A stretch of 64,000 nucleotides of DNA from Pseudomonas monteilii (GTDB lineage Bacteria; Pseudomonadota; Gammaproteobacteria; Pseudomonadales; Pseudomonadaceae): assembly GCA_001534745.1 (NCBI GenBank), contig CP013997.1, positions 4,154,001-4,218,000 of the forward strand, read 5' to 3'. The notes under the pieces are model-generated. The model saw nothing but the letters and a program-made list of their open reading frames with translations. It searched no databases and was not told the origin of the DNA. The first letter of the stretch is position 1, and every line of letters begins with the position of its first letter. The translations under genes were made by a program, and so were the position numbers. Positions 44,975-53,538 of the stretch are shown in pieces.

Positions 44975-45601
44975 TCACGGCTTGCGCAGCATGTCCACGG
45001 CAAACCCACCCAGCACCCCACCACTGACCCAACGCTGGGCCCGCAAGGCACGGGGCCGACCGCGCAGGAACCGGCTGACGCGAGCCGCCGCCAGCACAAT
45101 CAGGCCATTGACCGTCACCGCGATAGCGATCTGCACCAGCCCCAACTGCAGGAACTGTTGCAAGGTAGCGCCCGCCGCAGGGTCGATGAACTGCGGGATC
45201 AACGCCGAGTACATGAGCGCGATCTTTGGGTTGAGCAGGTTGGTCAGCAACCCCATGGAGAACAACCGGCGTGGCGAATGCGGCGGCAGATCACGGGTCT
45301 CGAACGGCGACACGCCACCGGGCTTGAGCAGGTTCCAGGCCAGGTAGCCCAGGTAGAGCGCACCCGCGATCCGGACTATGTCATAGGCCATTGGCACGGC
45401 CTTGAACAAGGCGGCCAGGCCCAGGGCCGAGGCCAGCAGGTAGACGACGAAGCCCAGGGCGACACCGGCCAGGGAGATCATTCCGGCGATACGGCCTTGG
45501 GACAGGGTGCGTGAAACAAGATAGGCCATGTTCGGGCCGGGGGTGAGGACCATGCCCAGGGCGATGAGGGTTAGGCCTACGAGCGCCTCGATACTGATCA
45601 T
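44975..45601 (-). CDS. LysE/RhtB family amino-acid exporter
   Basis: A 208-residue inner-membrane exporter of the RhtB type with six predicted helices. The N-terminal LTPGPNMAYLVSRTLSQGR motif (family GPN signature), LYLGYLAWNLL and LLNPKIALMYSALIPQF are characteristic. The substrate (threonine, homoserine or similar amino acids) cannot be read from sequence. ATG 45601; no operon partner and flanked by REP sequence downstream. Confidence 0.9.
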   Translation of the reverse strand: MISIEALVGLTLIALGMVLTPGPNMAYLVSRTLSQGRIAGMISLAGVALGFVVYLLASALGLAALFKAVPMAYDIVRIAGALYLGYLAWNLLKPGGVSPFETRDLPPHSPRRLFSMGLLTNLLNPKIALMYSALIPQFIDPAAGATLQQFLQLGLVQIAIAVTVNGLIVLAAARVSRFLRGRPRALRAQRWVSGGVLGGFAVDMLRKP

Positions 45602-45756
45602 GCAATCTCCTCTAAAAGGGTTGCCGCTACATTTGCGCTCACTATCTTCCGACGTGGGTAAACGCGCCGTGGTGTCTGGACTGTCGGTTGCATGGCTATC
45701 GTCAGTACGACTACGAGCGTAGTGCGTTTTTGCAGATGTCGTGGCAAGGCTACCCG

Positions 45757-47031
45757 TTATCGTTCAATCAACGTGCCAACCCCCTCCAGCAACCGCCCCA
45801 ACGCCCCCTGATTCGCCCGCATCACCGCCCTGCCCGCCTCGCCACTACGACGTGCCTCCTGCGGCAGCTCGATCAGTTGCCGCACCGCCTCGCCCAATCC
45901 TTGGGCATCGTCCACTTGGCGCAGGGCACCGGCATCGCGCAGCAGGGCGCTGATGTCGAGGAAGTTGAACACGTGCGGCCCCATGATCACCGGCAGCGAC
46001 AGCGCCGCCGGCTCCAGAGGGTTGTGTCCGCCGGTGGCGACCAGGCTGCCGCCGACGAAGGCGATGTCGGCCAGGGCGTAGAGGAACAGCAGTTCGCCCA
46101 TGGTATCGCCGAGCATCACCTGGGTCTGTGCCTGCACGGCTTCACCGGACGCGCGACGCACGGTGGTGAAGCGCTCGGCGCACAGCGCGTGCACCGCCGC
46201 GAACCGTTCGGGGTGGCGTGGCACCAGGATCAGCAGCGCGTCGCGGTGCAGCGCCAGCACCTGGCGATGGGCCTCGAGGATCAGTGCGTCTTCGCCTTCA
46301 TGGGTGCTGGCGGCGATCCACACGGGGCGTGCGGTGGCGCCCCACTGTGCGCGCAGCGCCTGGGCGCGGGGGACGAGCTGGGGGTCGACGCTGAGGTCGA
46401 ACTTGATCGAACCGGTGACCTGGACGCAGTCCGGGCGAGCGCCCAGCTGACGAAAGCGCTCGGCTTCGGTCTCGGTCTGCACCGCGATCAGGCTAATCTG
46501 CGCGAGCATGGGCCGGGTCAGGCGGGCGAAGCGCCCGTAACCACGGGCGGAGCGCTCGGACAGGCGGGCGTTGGCCAGGGCCACGGGGATCCCGCGCCGG
46601 TGGCACTGGTCGATCAGGTTGGGCCACAGCTCGGTTTCCATGACGATGCCCAAGCGCGGCTTGAGGTGGTCGAGAAAGCGACCCATGGCCCAGGGCAGGT
46701 CGTAGGGCAGGTAGCAGTGCTGCACCCGGGGTTCGTCGGCGAACAGGGCGCGGATGCGCTCCGAGCCGGTCGGGGTCATGCAGGTCACGGTCACCGGCAG
46801 TTCCGGGTAGGCCTTGAGCAAGGCACGGACCATGGGCGCGGCGGCGATGCTCTCGCCGACCGACACGGCATGCACCCACAGGCCACCCTGACGCAGCGGC
46901 GGCAGGCCGCAGGCGAAGCGCTCGCCCAGGCGCTGGCGGTAGGCCGGCGCCTTGCGCCCGCGCAGGAACAGGCGCAGCGCGATCAGCGGCAAGCCCAGGT
47001 GGAAGAGCACGGTGTAGAGGGTTCTGTTCAT
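45757..47031 (-). CDS. waaA: 3-deoxy-D-manno-octulosonic acid (Kdo) transferase
   Basis: WaaA adds Kdo residues to the lipid A precursor and so starts LPS core assembly. The 424-residue protein has an N-terminal membrane anchor (MNRTLYTVLFHLGLPLIALR), the family N-domain (WVHAVSVGESIAAAPM) and a GT-B C-domain (GSIKFDLSVD, VPRHPERF, GGHNPLEPAALSLPVI). ATG 47031 is chosen because the family begins exactly there; the in-frame upstream sequence is high-GC read-through. The remaining LPS-core genes lie from 52 kb onward. Confidence 0.96.
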   Translation of the reverse strand: MNRTLYTVLFHLGLPLIALRLFLRGRKAPAYRQRLGERFACGLPPLRQGGLWVHAVSVGESIAAAPMVRALLKAYPELPVTVTCMTPTGSERIRALFADEPRVQHCYLPYDLPWAMGRFLDHLKPRLGIVMETELWPNLIDQCHRRGIPVALANARLSERSARGYGRFARLTRPMLAQISLIAVQTETEAERFRQLGARPDCVQVTGSIKFDLSVDPQLVPRAQALRAQWGATARPVWIAASTHEGEDALILEAHRQVLALHRDALLILVPRHPERFAAVHALCAERFTTVRRASGEAVQAQTQVMLGDTMGELLFLYALADIAFVGGSLVATGGHNPLEPAALSLPVIMGPHVFNFLDISALLRDAGALRQVDDAQGLGEAVRQLIELPQEARRSGEAGRAVMRANQGALGRLLEGVGTLIER

Positions 47032-47129
47032 GGCGCGAGAGTGTACTAGGCTCTTCTGCCCTCGCCCATAGGGGCCAAGACGGGTGCAAGGCACGCTCAT
47101 GCCGTGTCTGGTCGTCGCGCAGTCCAGAC

Positions 47130-48020
47130 CTAGCCGATGGCGCGCAGGTGTACGGCAAAGCGTTCGGCCAGCCAGTGCGCCGCCGGGCCCAGGGGTTCGT
47201 CGCGGCGCCAGGCCAGCTCGACCACCAGGGCCGGCGGGCGCCAGTCGCTGGCCAGTTCGACCATGTGCGCCTGGTAGGTCGGGTACTGCACCACGTGCCG
47301 TGGCAGCCAGGCCCAGCCCAGGCCGCGCATCAGCAGTTCGGCCAGGGCGTAGAAGCTGTCGGCGCGCCAGATGTGCGGGCTGATCGCCTCGCCACCGGGA
47401 ATGTCGCTTTGCTGGGCCGTGATCAGCAGTTGTCGGTGACGGGCGAGCGACTGCCGGGTGACGCGCGACTCGCTGGCCAAGGGATGGCCGGCTGCGCACA
47501 CGGTGACCATGTCCACGCTGCCCAGCGAGCGCCGCTCCAGCGCCTCGGGGATGCGCGCGTGCTGGAAGAACAGCCCCAGGTCGGCGCGCCGCTCCAGCAG
47601 CTTGCCGGCGACGTCGCCGTGGGCGCCACTGGCCAGTTGCACCTCGAGAAACGGGTAGCGGCTGGCCAGCTCGTCGAGGCTGTCGATGACCGGCTGGTAA
47701 GGCATTGCCTCGTCGTGCGCCACGCGCAGCAAGGCTTCCTGACCGCGCATCAGGGCCCGGGCGCGACCGTCGAGGCGTTCCCCCTGGCGCAGCAGTTCAC
47801 GGGCGTCGTTCAGCAGCGCTGCGCCCGCCTCGGTCAGGTGTGGCTGGCGCCCGCTGCTGCGCTCGAACAGAGTCACGCCCAGGTCGGTCTCCAGCGCGGC
47901 GATGGCCGTGCTGACCGCCGACTGGGCCTTGCGCAGCTCACGGGCCACGGCAGAAAACGAGCGTGCATCGGCCACGTGGACGAACAGGCGCAGGTGATCG
48001 AGGTTCCAGCGTAGGGTCAT
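47130..48020 (-). CDS. LysR-type transcriptional regulator
   Basis: A 296-residue LTTR: winged helix-turn-helix (LRLFVHVADARSFSAVARELRKAQSAVSTAI, residues 8-38) with an effector-binding domain. It is divergently transcribed from the SMR transporter across 82 bp, the classical arrangement for an LTTR controlling the neighbouring gene. ATG 48020 (MTLRWNLDHLRLF). The inducer is unknown. Confidence 0.92.
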   Translation of the reverse strand: MTLRWNLDHLRLFVHVADARSFSAVARELRKAQSAVSTAIAALETDLGVTLFERSSGRQPHLTEAGAALLNDARELLRQGERLDGRARALMRGQEALLRVAHDEAMPYQPVIDSLDELASRYPFLEVQLASGAHGDVAGKLLERRADLGLFFQHARIPEALERRSLGSVDMVTVCAAGHPLASESRVTRQSLARHRQLLITAQQSDIPGGEAISPHIWRADSFYALAELLMRGLGWAWLPRHVVQYPTYQAHMVELASDWRPPALVVELAWRRDEPLGPAAHWLAERFAVHLRAIG

Positions 48021-48102
48021 CGACCTATCTCGTTTATAGATGGGCAATGACTTTATCCCATCTGGGCAGGCCGTAGAATGCCGCCATCCGAGGAGAACCG
48101 TC

Positions 48103-48435
48103 ATGAATGCCTATATCTGCCTGGCCATTGCCATCTGCGCCGAAGTCGTCGCCACCGCGTCCATGAAAGCCGTCAAGGGGCTGAGCACCCCGCTGCCCCT
48201 GGCGTTGATGATCGGCGGCTATGCCATCGCCTTCTGGATGCTGACCCTGGTGGTGCGCAGCATCCCGGTGGGCATCGCCTATGCCCTCTGGTCCGGGCTG
48301 GGCATCGTGCTGATCAGCGTGGCCGCCTGGCTGATCTATGGGCAAAAGCTCGACCTGCCGGCGATGCTCGGCATGGCCATGATCGTCGGCGGCGTAGTGG
48401 TGATCCAGGTGTTCTCGCACAGCAGCGGCCACTGA
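48103..48435 (+). CDS. Small multidrug resistance (EmrE-type) transporter
   Basis: A 110-residue, four-helix proton antiporter working as an antiparallel dimer to export quaternary cations. The essential membrane glutamate E14 (AICAEVVATASMK) and the AYALWSGLGIVLIS motif of the EmrE/QacC branch are present. ATG 48103 has AGGAG seven bases upstream. Likely regulated by the divergent LysR gene. Confidence 0.9.
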   Translation: MNAYICLAIAICAEVVATASMKAVKGLSTPLPLALMIGGYAIAFWMLTLVVRSIPVGIAYALWSGLGIVLISVAAWLIYGQKLDLPAMLGMAMIVGGVVVIQVFSHSSGH

Positions 48436-48512
48436 CCGGCCGCCAACCCGGCAGGCCGCACGACGGCACAGCCTGTATACTGCGGGCCTGTCCCAGTTCT
48501 CGAGGTACCCGC

Positions 48513-49688
48513 ATGCCATCTGCCATGTCCACTGACGTCCTGATCGTCGGTGCCGGAGTCGCCGGGCTCTGGCTCACTGCGCGCCTGCGCCAGCAGGGCT
48601 ATTCGACGGTGCTGGTGGAGCGGGCCAGCCTGGGCGGCGGGCAGACCCTGAAGTCCCAGGGGATCATCCACGGCGGGGCCAAGTACGCCCTGCATGGCGC
48701 GCTGACCGGCGCGTCCGAGGCGATCGCCGACATGCCGCGGCGCTGGCGCGAGGCCCTGGCCGGCGAGGGCGAGCTGGACCTGCGCGACACGCGCCTGCTG
48801 TCCGAGGCGCACTACCTGTGGTCGCCCGGCACCCTGGCCGGCAACCTGACCAGTTTCTTCGCCAGCAAGGCGGTGCGCGGCCGGGTCGATCAGGTCAAGG
48901 GCGAGCAACTGCCCCCGGCGTTGCAGGACCCCCGGTTCAAGGGCAAGGTCTATCGCCTCGCCGAGCTGGTGGTCGATGTGCCCAGCCTGCTGGCGAACCT
49001 GATGCGCCTGGCCGGTGACAGCCTGCTGGCAGGCGAGCGGATCACGCCGCTGCACGAGGACGGCCAGCTGGTCGGGCTGAATGTCGATGACCGCCAGATC
49101 CGTGCGCAGCGCATCATCCTCAGCGCCGGCGCGGGCACCGAGCAATTGCTGCGCGACCTGGGCATCGAGCAGCCGGCCATGCAGCGGCGTCCGCTGCACA
49201 TGGTGCTGGTCAAGGGGCCGACGCTGAAGCCGCTGTACGCCCACTGCCTGGGCGGCGGGCCCAAGCCACGGGTCACGGTCACCAGCCACCCGGCCGCCGA
49301 TGGCCAGTGGGTCTGGTACCTGGGCGGCGACCTGGCCGAGGCCGACGGGGTCGCACGCGACCCTGCCGCGCAGATCGCCGCCGCGCAAAAGGAGCTGGGC
49401 CAGTTGCTGCCGTGGATCGACCAGACGCCCTTGCAGTGGGCAACGCTGCGGGTCGACCGCGCCGAGCCTGCGCAGTCCGGGCTGGTGCGTCCGGACAACG
49501 CGTTTCTCGCCGAACAGCAGCGTCTGCTGGTGGGCTGGCCGACCAAGCTGGCCCTGGCGCCCGACTTCGCCGACCGCGTCCTGGCGGCGCTCGCCCGCGA
49601 CGGCATCCGCCCCCAGGCCACGCCGGACCTGCATGACCTGCCACGTCCGACGCTGGGCGTACCGGTCTGGGAGCAACTGCTGCCATGA
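48513..49688 (+). CDS. FAD-dependent oxidoreductase (DAO family)
   Basis: A 391-residue flavoprotein of the D-amino-acid-oxidase/GlpD fold: the dinucleotide-binding motif IVGAGVAGLWLTARL (residues 10-24) near the N-terminus, LVERASLGGGQT following, and a C-terminal GWPTKLALAPDFADRV segment. Neither substrate nor electron acceptor can be assigned. GAGGT precedes ATG 48513; ATG 48525 is also possible. Its stop overlaps the aldo/keto reductase start as ATGA. P. aeruginosa PA4991-PA4993 has the same three-gene order, from memory of that genome. Confidence 0.85.
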   Translation: MPSAMSTDVLIVGAGVAGLWLTARLRQQGYSTVLVERASLGGGQTLKSQGIIHGGAKYALHGALTGASEAIADMPRRWREALAGEGELDLRDTRLLSEAHYLWSPGTLAGNLTSFFASKAVRGRVDQVKGEQLPPALQDPRFKGKVYRLAELVVDVPSLLANLMRLAGDSLLAGERITPLHEDGQLVGLNVDDRQIRAQRIILSAGAGTEQLLRDLGIEQPAMQRRPLHMVLVKGPTLKPLYAHCLGGGPKPRVTVTSHPAADGQWVWYLGGDLAEADGVARDPAAQIAAAQKELGQLLPWIDQTPLQWATLRVDRAEPAQSGLVRPDNAFLAEQQRLLVGWPTKLALAPDFADRVLAALARDGIRPQATPDLHDLPRPTLGVPVWEQLLP

Positions 49689-50497
49689 GCCTGCCGACGC
49701 TGCACGCCCACCACCGCCCCTTGGGCAGCACCGGCCTGACGGTCTCGCCCTTGGGGCTGGGCACGGTCAAGCTGGGCCGTGACCAGGGCGTCAAATACCC
49801 GTCCGGCTTCACCATCCCGGACGATGACGCTGCCCGCCTGCTGCTCGGCCAGGCACGCGACCTGGGGCTGAACCTGCTCGACACGGCGCCGGCCTACGGC
49901 GTCAGCGAAACGCGCCTGGGGCCCCTGTTGCGGGGCCAGCGTGATCACTGGGTCATCGTCAGCAAGGTCGGCGAAGAGTTCGAGCAGGGCCAGTCACGCT
50001 TCGACTTCAGCGCCGCACACACCCGTCGCTCGGTCGAGCGCAGCCTGCAGCGCCTGGAGACCGATCGCCTCGAACTGGTGCTGGTGCATTCCGACGGCAA
50101 CGACCTGGACATCCTGGCCCACGAAGAGGTGTACGCCACCCTGGCCGCGCTCAAGCGCGAGGGCAAGATCCTGGGTTACGGGTTCTCCGGCAAGACCGTC
50201 GAGGGCGGGCTCAAGGCGCTCGAAACGGGCGACTGCGCCATGGTCACCTTCAACCTCAACGAGCAAGCGGAGCGTCCGGTGCTGGACTACGCTGCCGAAC
50301 ATGGCAAGGCGATCCTGGTGAAGAAGGCGCTGGCCAGCGGTCACGTCTGCCTGGCGCCCGGCGTCGACCCGGTGCGTGCCAGTTTCGAGCTGTTGTTCGC
50401 CCATCCCGGCGTGAGCAGTGCTATCGTCGGCACCATCAACCCGGTGCACCTGGCCCACAACGTGGCCACCGTGGCCCGCCTGCTGGACCAGCCCTAA
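49685..50497 (+). CDS. Aldo/keto reductase
   Basis: A 270-residue TIM-barrel oxidoreductase. The catalytic tetrad is visible: D and Y in NLLDTAPAYGVSE, K in VIVSKVG, H in LVLVHSDG. A C-terminal NADPH-binding tail (SAIVGTINPVHLAHNV) is present. Coupled by ATGA to the flavoprotein, so the two probably act on related compounds, but the substrate is unknown. Confidence 0.9.
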   Translation: MSLPTLHAHHRPLGSTGLTVSPLGLGTVKLGRDQGVKYPSGFTIPDDDAARLLLGQARDLGLNLLDTAPAYGVSETRLGPLLRGQRDHWVIVSKVGEEFEQGQSRFDFSAAHTRRSVERSLQRLETDRLELVLVHSDGNDLDILAHEEVYATLAALKREGKILGYGFSGKTVEGGLKALETGDCAMVTFNLNEQAERPVLDYAAEHGKAILVKKALASGHVCLAPGVDPVRASFELLFAHPGVSSAIVGTINPVHLAHNVATVARLLDQP

Positions 50498-50533
50498 GCC
50501 GCCTGCGCGGCCGTCGATACGAGGAGCCGCCCT

Positions 50534-51496
50534 GTGGCACGCACGCTGATCCGCAGCAACCCGCACACCTTCAAGACCCTGCCGGTGCAGGTCGAGGCCA
50601 CGGCCCAGGGGCTGACCTACCAGGCCGTCGGCCGGCCGCAGAACTTCGCGCAGATGCAGCAGCGACGCAAGCCTGTCCAGCTGCCCGACACGGAACGCTT
50701 CGCGGTGGAGCTGGCGAACCTGGGGGTGTCGGTGCGCCTCACCCTCAACTGGCAGCACCAGGACTACTGGGTGCTGGTGCGCCAGCGCCGCCAGGACCGC
50801 GGCGACGTGGTGCTCAAGCTGATCTCCGGCTACGTGCCCGCCCACGAGTTGAGCCTGCCCTTGCATACCGCCGTGCAGGAGGTTGCCGAAGAATGCCTGT
50901 TCGAGACACCGGAAGGTTGGTTGAGCGGTCGCTTTAACGAGACCTGGCTGCCCGCGCCCTATGCCGCCGCCCTGCACTACCGCGAATCTCCCACGTTCCT
51001 GCTGACCCCGGCCTCGGGCGCGGCGCGTCCCGTGCACTGTGCCAGCCAGGTCCTTCAGGAGCGCCCGAGGGCCTACGTGCACCTGCCGACCGCCTCGCTG
51101 CAACTGGTGTACGACATGCGCCTGGAAGTGCCGCGTGAAGCCAAGTCGCTCAGCCTGTTCCACGTCGACGAGCGCTTGGAAGACGGGCACCTGGTCACCC
51201 GGCTCAATCGCAAGCGTCCGGATTTCTACCTCATGCCCCTGGAGGACGGTCGTCCGCGCCCGGAGCTGTACACGTTGCGCAAGGACCAACTGGTGCGCAC
51301 CAGCACCCGACGGGTCTACCTGGCCGAAAGCTTCGCGCCGCAAGACGGCTGGGTGGTGCGTGACGAGCGGATTCGCTGGAAGGACTGGCTGCGCCAGCAA
51401 GGCCTGGAGCCGTCCCGTGACACGGGCGGCCTGGGCACGCTCACGCGCAAGGCCCGCGGGCTGGTGAGCCGGGTCCGCAGCGCTTTGCGGCCCTGA
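50534..51496 (+). CDS. Nudix-like protein of unknown function
   Basis: A 320-residue protein of a Pseudomonas family often called 'metal ABC transporter ATPase' without any ATPase motif. I read a divergent Nudix fold: the strand VLVRQRR, then G99-x5-E105, then QEVAEECLF (115-123) in place of REUXEEXGU, with two extra residues and loss of Arg and Gly. GAGGAG precedes GTG 50534. It completes the flavoprotein-AKR-Nudix-like module and is 36 bp from its neighbour. The C-terminus is basic. The Nudix reading is inference from motif shape only. Confidence 0.6.
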   Translation: MARTLIRSNPHTFKTLPVQVEATAQGLTYQAVGRPQNFAQMQQRRKPVQLPDTERFAVELANLGVSVRLTLNWQHQDYWVLVRQRRQDRGDVVLKLISGYVPAHELSLPLHTAVQEVAEECLFETPEGWLSGRFNETWLPAPYAAALHYRESPTFLLTPASGAARPVHCASQVLQERPRAYVHLPTASLQLVYDMRLEVPREAKSLSLFHVDERLEDGHLVTRLNRKRPDFYLMPLEDGRPRPELYTLRKDQLVRTSTRRVYLAESFAPQDGWVVRDERIRWKDWLRQQGLEPSRDTGGLGTLTRKARGLVSRVRSALRP

Positions 51497-51576
51497 GGGC
51501 AGCGATTTTCAGCGTTTTTGTAAACCCGCTCCACGCCTATAGTCACACCGCTGTGGTACAGGCGATCGCAGTACCG

Positions 51577-51841
51577 TAGGAGCGGGCTTGCCCGCGATAG
51601 CGTCCGGTCCATCACCGCCTGCATCGCGGGCAAGCCCGCTCCCACAAGGTCCTGCGATAATGTGCAACGCCGCGGTACGGCTACGGGTGTGAGAGCGGCC
51701 CCTGTGCCGCGATTGGGCCCGCCAGGGCCCACATTAGCACTTGGCAAAACCATAAAATCTCCCACAAGCTGCTTGCGCAACCATGACTACAGTGATGGCT
51801 GCAGAGGTCTGGGGGGGAGCTGGCTTGCCAGCGATAGGGCC
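51577..51841. repeat. REP cluster: REPIN, GGGCCC-class REP and CTGGCTTGCCAG REP
   Basis: 51577-51602 and 51622-51646 are an inverted REP pair (GGAGCGGGCTTGCCCGCGA and its complement) separated by 19 bases, the form of a REPIN. 51662-51733 is a half copy of the repeat seen at 18188/28100 (CTACGGGTG, GCGGCCCCTGTGCCGCG, GGGCCCGCCAGGGCCCAC). 51815-51841 is a GGGAGCTGGCTTGCCAGCGA REP. These make up most of the 486-bp gap; no gene is seen in it. Confidence 0.85.
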
Positions 51842-51982
51842 CTGCCAGGCGCCGCACGCGGTCAGGCATGTACCGAGTAGAAAAGACCGTTGCACCCACA
51901 GGGCCCGTGACGGTCGGTCAGGTCAGCGATGCAGTCCACATCGTGTTGGATAACGATGTTGAAAGGCATTGACCCTGAAGGC

Positions 51983-52786
51983 CTAGCGCTGGCGCTTGTC
52001 CCACCAGGTGCGCATGCGCGCGAACAGGTGAAAGTAGCGGTTCTCGCGCTTGCCCATGCCGCGCTTGGGCGAGAAGGACTCGTCGACGAACTCGCCATGG
52101 ATCCGGACCCGAGAAGCCGTGGTGGGCAGCGTGCAGACCCGCGCACCGGCCTCCAGCAGCGCGAACTTCAGCAGCCGCTCCGAGTGCAGCTTGCGCCCGG
52201 TCGCTTCGCAGAAGCGGAAGATCGCCTCGACCCGGTTGCCATACGCCGTGTAGATGTCCCGCCCGCAGACCGCGAAGCGATCGTTGAGACCGCCCCACCA
52301 CTGCCAGTCCGGAACGTAGGCGTTCAGCCGCCTCGCCTCGGGGTGGGCGAAGAGGTAGCTGGGCAAGGGCGAGTGGTAGAAGTTGTCCGGGCGCACGAAC
52401 ACCACGAAGTCCGGCGCGAACTCCGCCATCATCTGCGTCACGCAGCGCAGCGAATGCAGCTGGAACACCAGGTTGCGCAGCGAGGCATGGTTGTCGCCCC
52501 AGGTGTCGCCCTGGGCCTTGATGCGCTCGAAGTCCCATTGCTCCAGCACGCCCTCGGTCGAGTCCAGCCGGCCGGTCATGGTCGCGAAGGGGGCATAGTT
52601 GTCCTGCAGCAGCGCACCGCTTTCGCCGGAGCGGGCGTTGTGCACCGCATCGAGCTGGTACAGGTGGTAGAACGTCCTGACGGTGCAGCCCGCCGGGATC
52701 TGCGCCAGGACGTTCTGCTCGATGGACGGGAAGCAGATGGCCGAGTTGCGAGGGATGCCAAAGAAGGCGACGGCGACTTTCAACAC
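51983..52786 (-). CDS. Putative glycosyltransferase, LPS locus
   Basis: A 267-residue soluble protein that I do not recognise as a named family. The N-terminal strand VAVAFFGIPRNSAICFPSIEQNVL and the central FVVFVRPDNFYHSP suggest a sugar-nucleotide fold with an Asp-Asn pair; further segments are YVPDWQWWGG and RVRIHGEFVDE. GTG 52786 is preceded by GAGGT. It lies downstream of two other putative transferases in the same orientation, so an outer-core sugar transfer role is inferred from context and fold, not from a family match. Confidence 0.55.
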   Translation of the reverse strand: MLKVAVAFFGIPRNSAICFPSIEQNVLAQIPAGCTVRTFYHLYQLDAVHNARSGESGALLQDNYAPFATMTGRLDSTEGVLEQWDFERIKAQGDTWGDNHASLRNLVFQLHSLRCVTQMMAEFAPDFVVFVRPDNFYHSPLPSYLFAHPEARRLNAYVPDWQWWGGLNDRFAVCGRDIYTAYGNRVEAIFRFCEATGRKLHSERLLKFALLEAGARVCTLPTTASRVRIHGEFVDESFSPKRGMGKRENRYFHLFARMRTWWDKRQR

Positions 52787-52841
52787 GCGGATACCTCTGT
52801 GACAGGTGAAGGAGGAAGGTGACGCCGGCAGCAGACAGGGG

Positions 52842-53534
52842 TCAACGACGACGCCACAGCTGCCACCACTTGCGCCGCGCCTTCAGCTCCACCACGGTGA
52901 TGTCGGCCTGCAGCAGCCAGGCACGCTCGTAGGCCCAGGCGTGCCCGCTCCACAGCTTGCCGGCCTCGTTGGAGAACCCGAGCGTGAGCATCGCGTAGTC
53001 GAACCCCGGCTGATGGCGCAGCGTGTCGAGCACGACCAGCGCATTGAAGCCCGTGGACGGCCCGACGAAGCGTTTGCCGTCGGGTCGCGTCGTCGGGTAG
53101 TTCCACAGCGGCGGCAAGGGGATGCGCTCGTAGAACAGGCTGACGCCGGGCAAGGGGCACAGCGGCGTGGTACAGCCGACCAGCACGGTGAAGTGACGTG
53201 CGCGGTCGTCACGCAGCCAGTTCGGCAGGTCGGCGCGCATCGGCAGGCCGAAGAAATAGTGATCCGGCGCGTTGTAGCCGTGCACCAGCACCTGGTGGGT
53301 ACGCGCATCCAGCAGCGTGCCCTTCAGGCAGGTGTTGAAGCTGACCACCACGTCGCGCTCACCCAACTGCAGCGCCTGCAGGTCGGCGGCGGTGATGGCG
53401 GGATTGTTGGCCAGCAGCAGCACCCGCTCGGCCTGGCGCAGACACGCCTTGAGTTCATCGGACAGGCACCCGAACACATCCTGATCGCCGCCAGGTCGTG
53501 CATCCAGCTGCATGTCCGTCTGCTCGAGCGTCAT
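52842..53534 (-). CDS. Sialyltransferase-like (GT29-type) glycosyltransferase candidate
   Basis: A 230-residue protein with no signal peptide or membrane helix. It reads as a GT29-like fold: motif L-like LLANNPAITAADL...VVVSFN (39-67), motif S-like GPSTGFNALVVLD...LTLGFS (158-188) and a motif VS-like H198-x4-E203. The C-terminus is basic/aromatic (KARRKWWQLWRRR), which may bind the membrane. Donor and acceptor are unknown. Start ATG 53534; an ATG six codons upstream (53552) would overlap the neighbouring gene by 14 bases. It belongs to the LPS-core cluster by position. Confidence 0.55.
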   Translation of the reverse strand: MTLEQTDMQLDARPGGDQDVFGCLSDELKACLRQAERVLLLANNPAITAADLQALQLGERDVVVSFNTCLKGTLLDARTHQVLVHGYNAPDHYFFGLPMRADLPNWLRDDRARHFTVLVGCTTPLCPLPGVSLFYERIPLPPLWNYPTTRPDGKRFVGPSTGFNALVVLDTLRHQPGFDYAMLTLGFSNEAGKLWSGHAWAYERAWLLQADITVVELKARRKWWQLWRRR

Positions 53535-53538
53535 CCGT

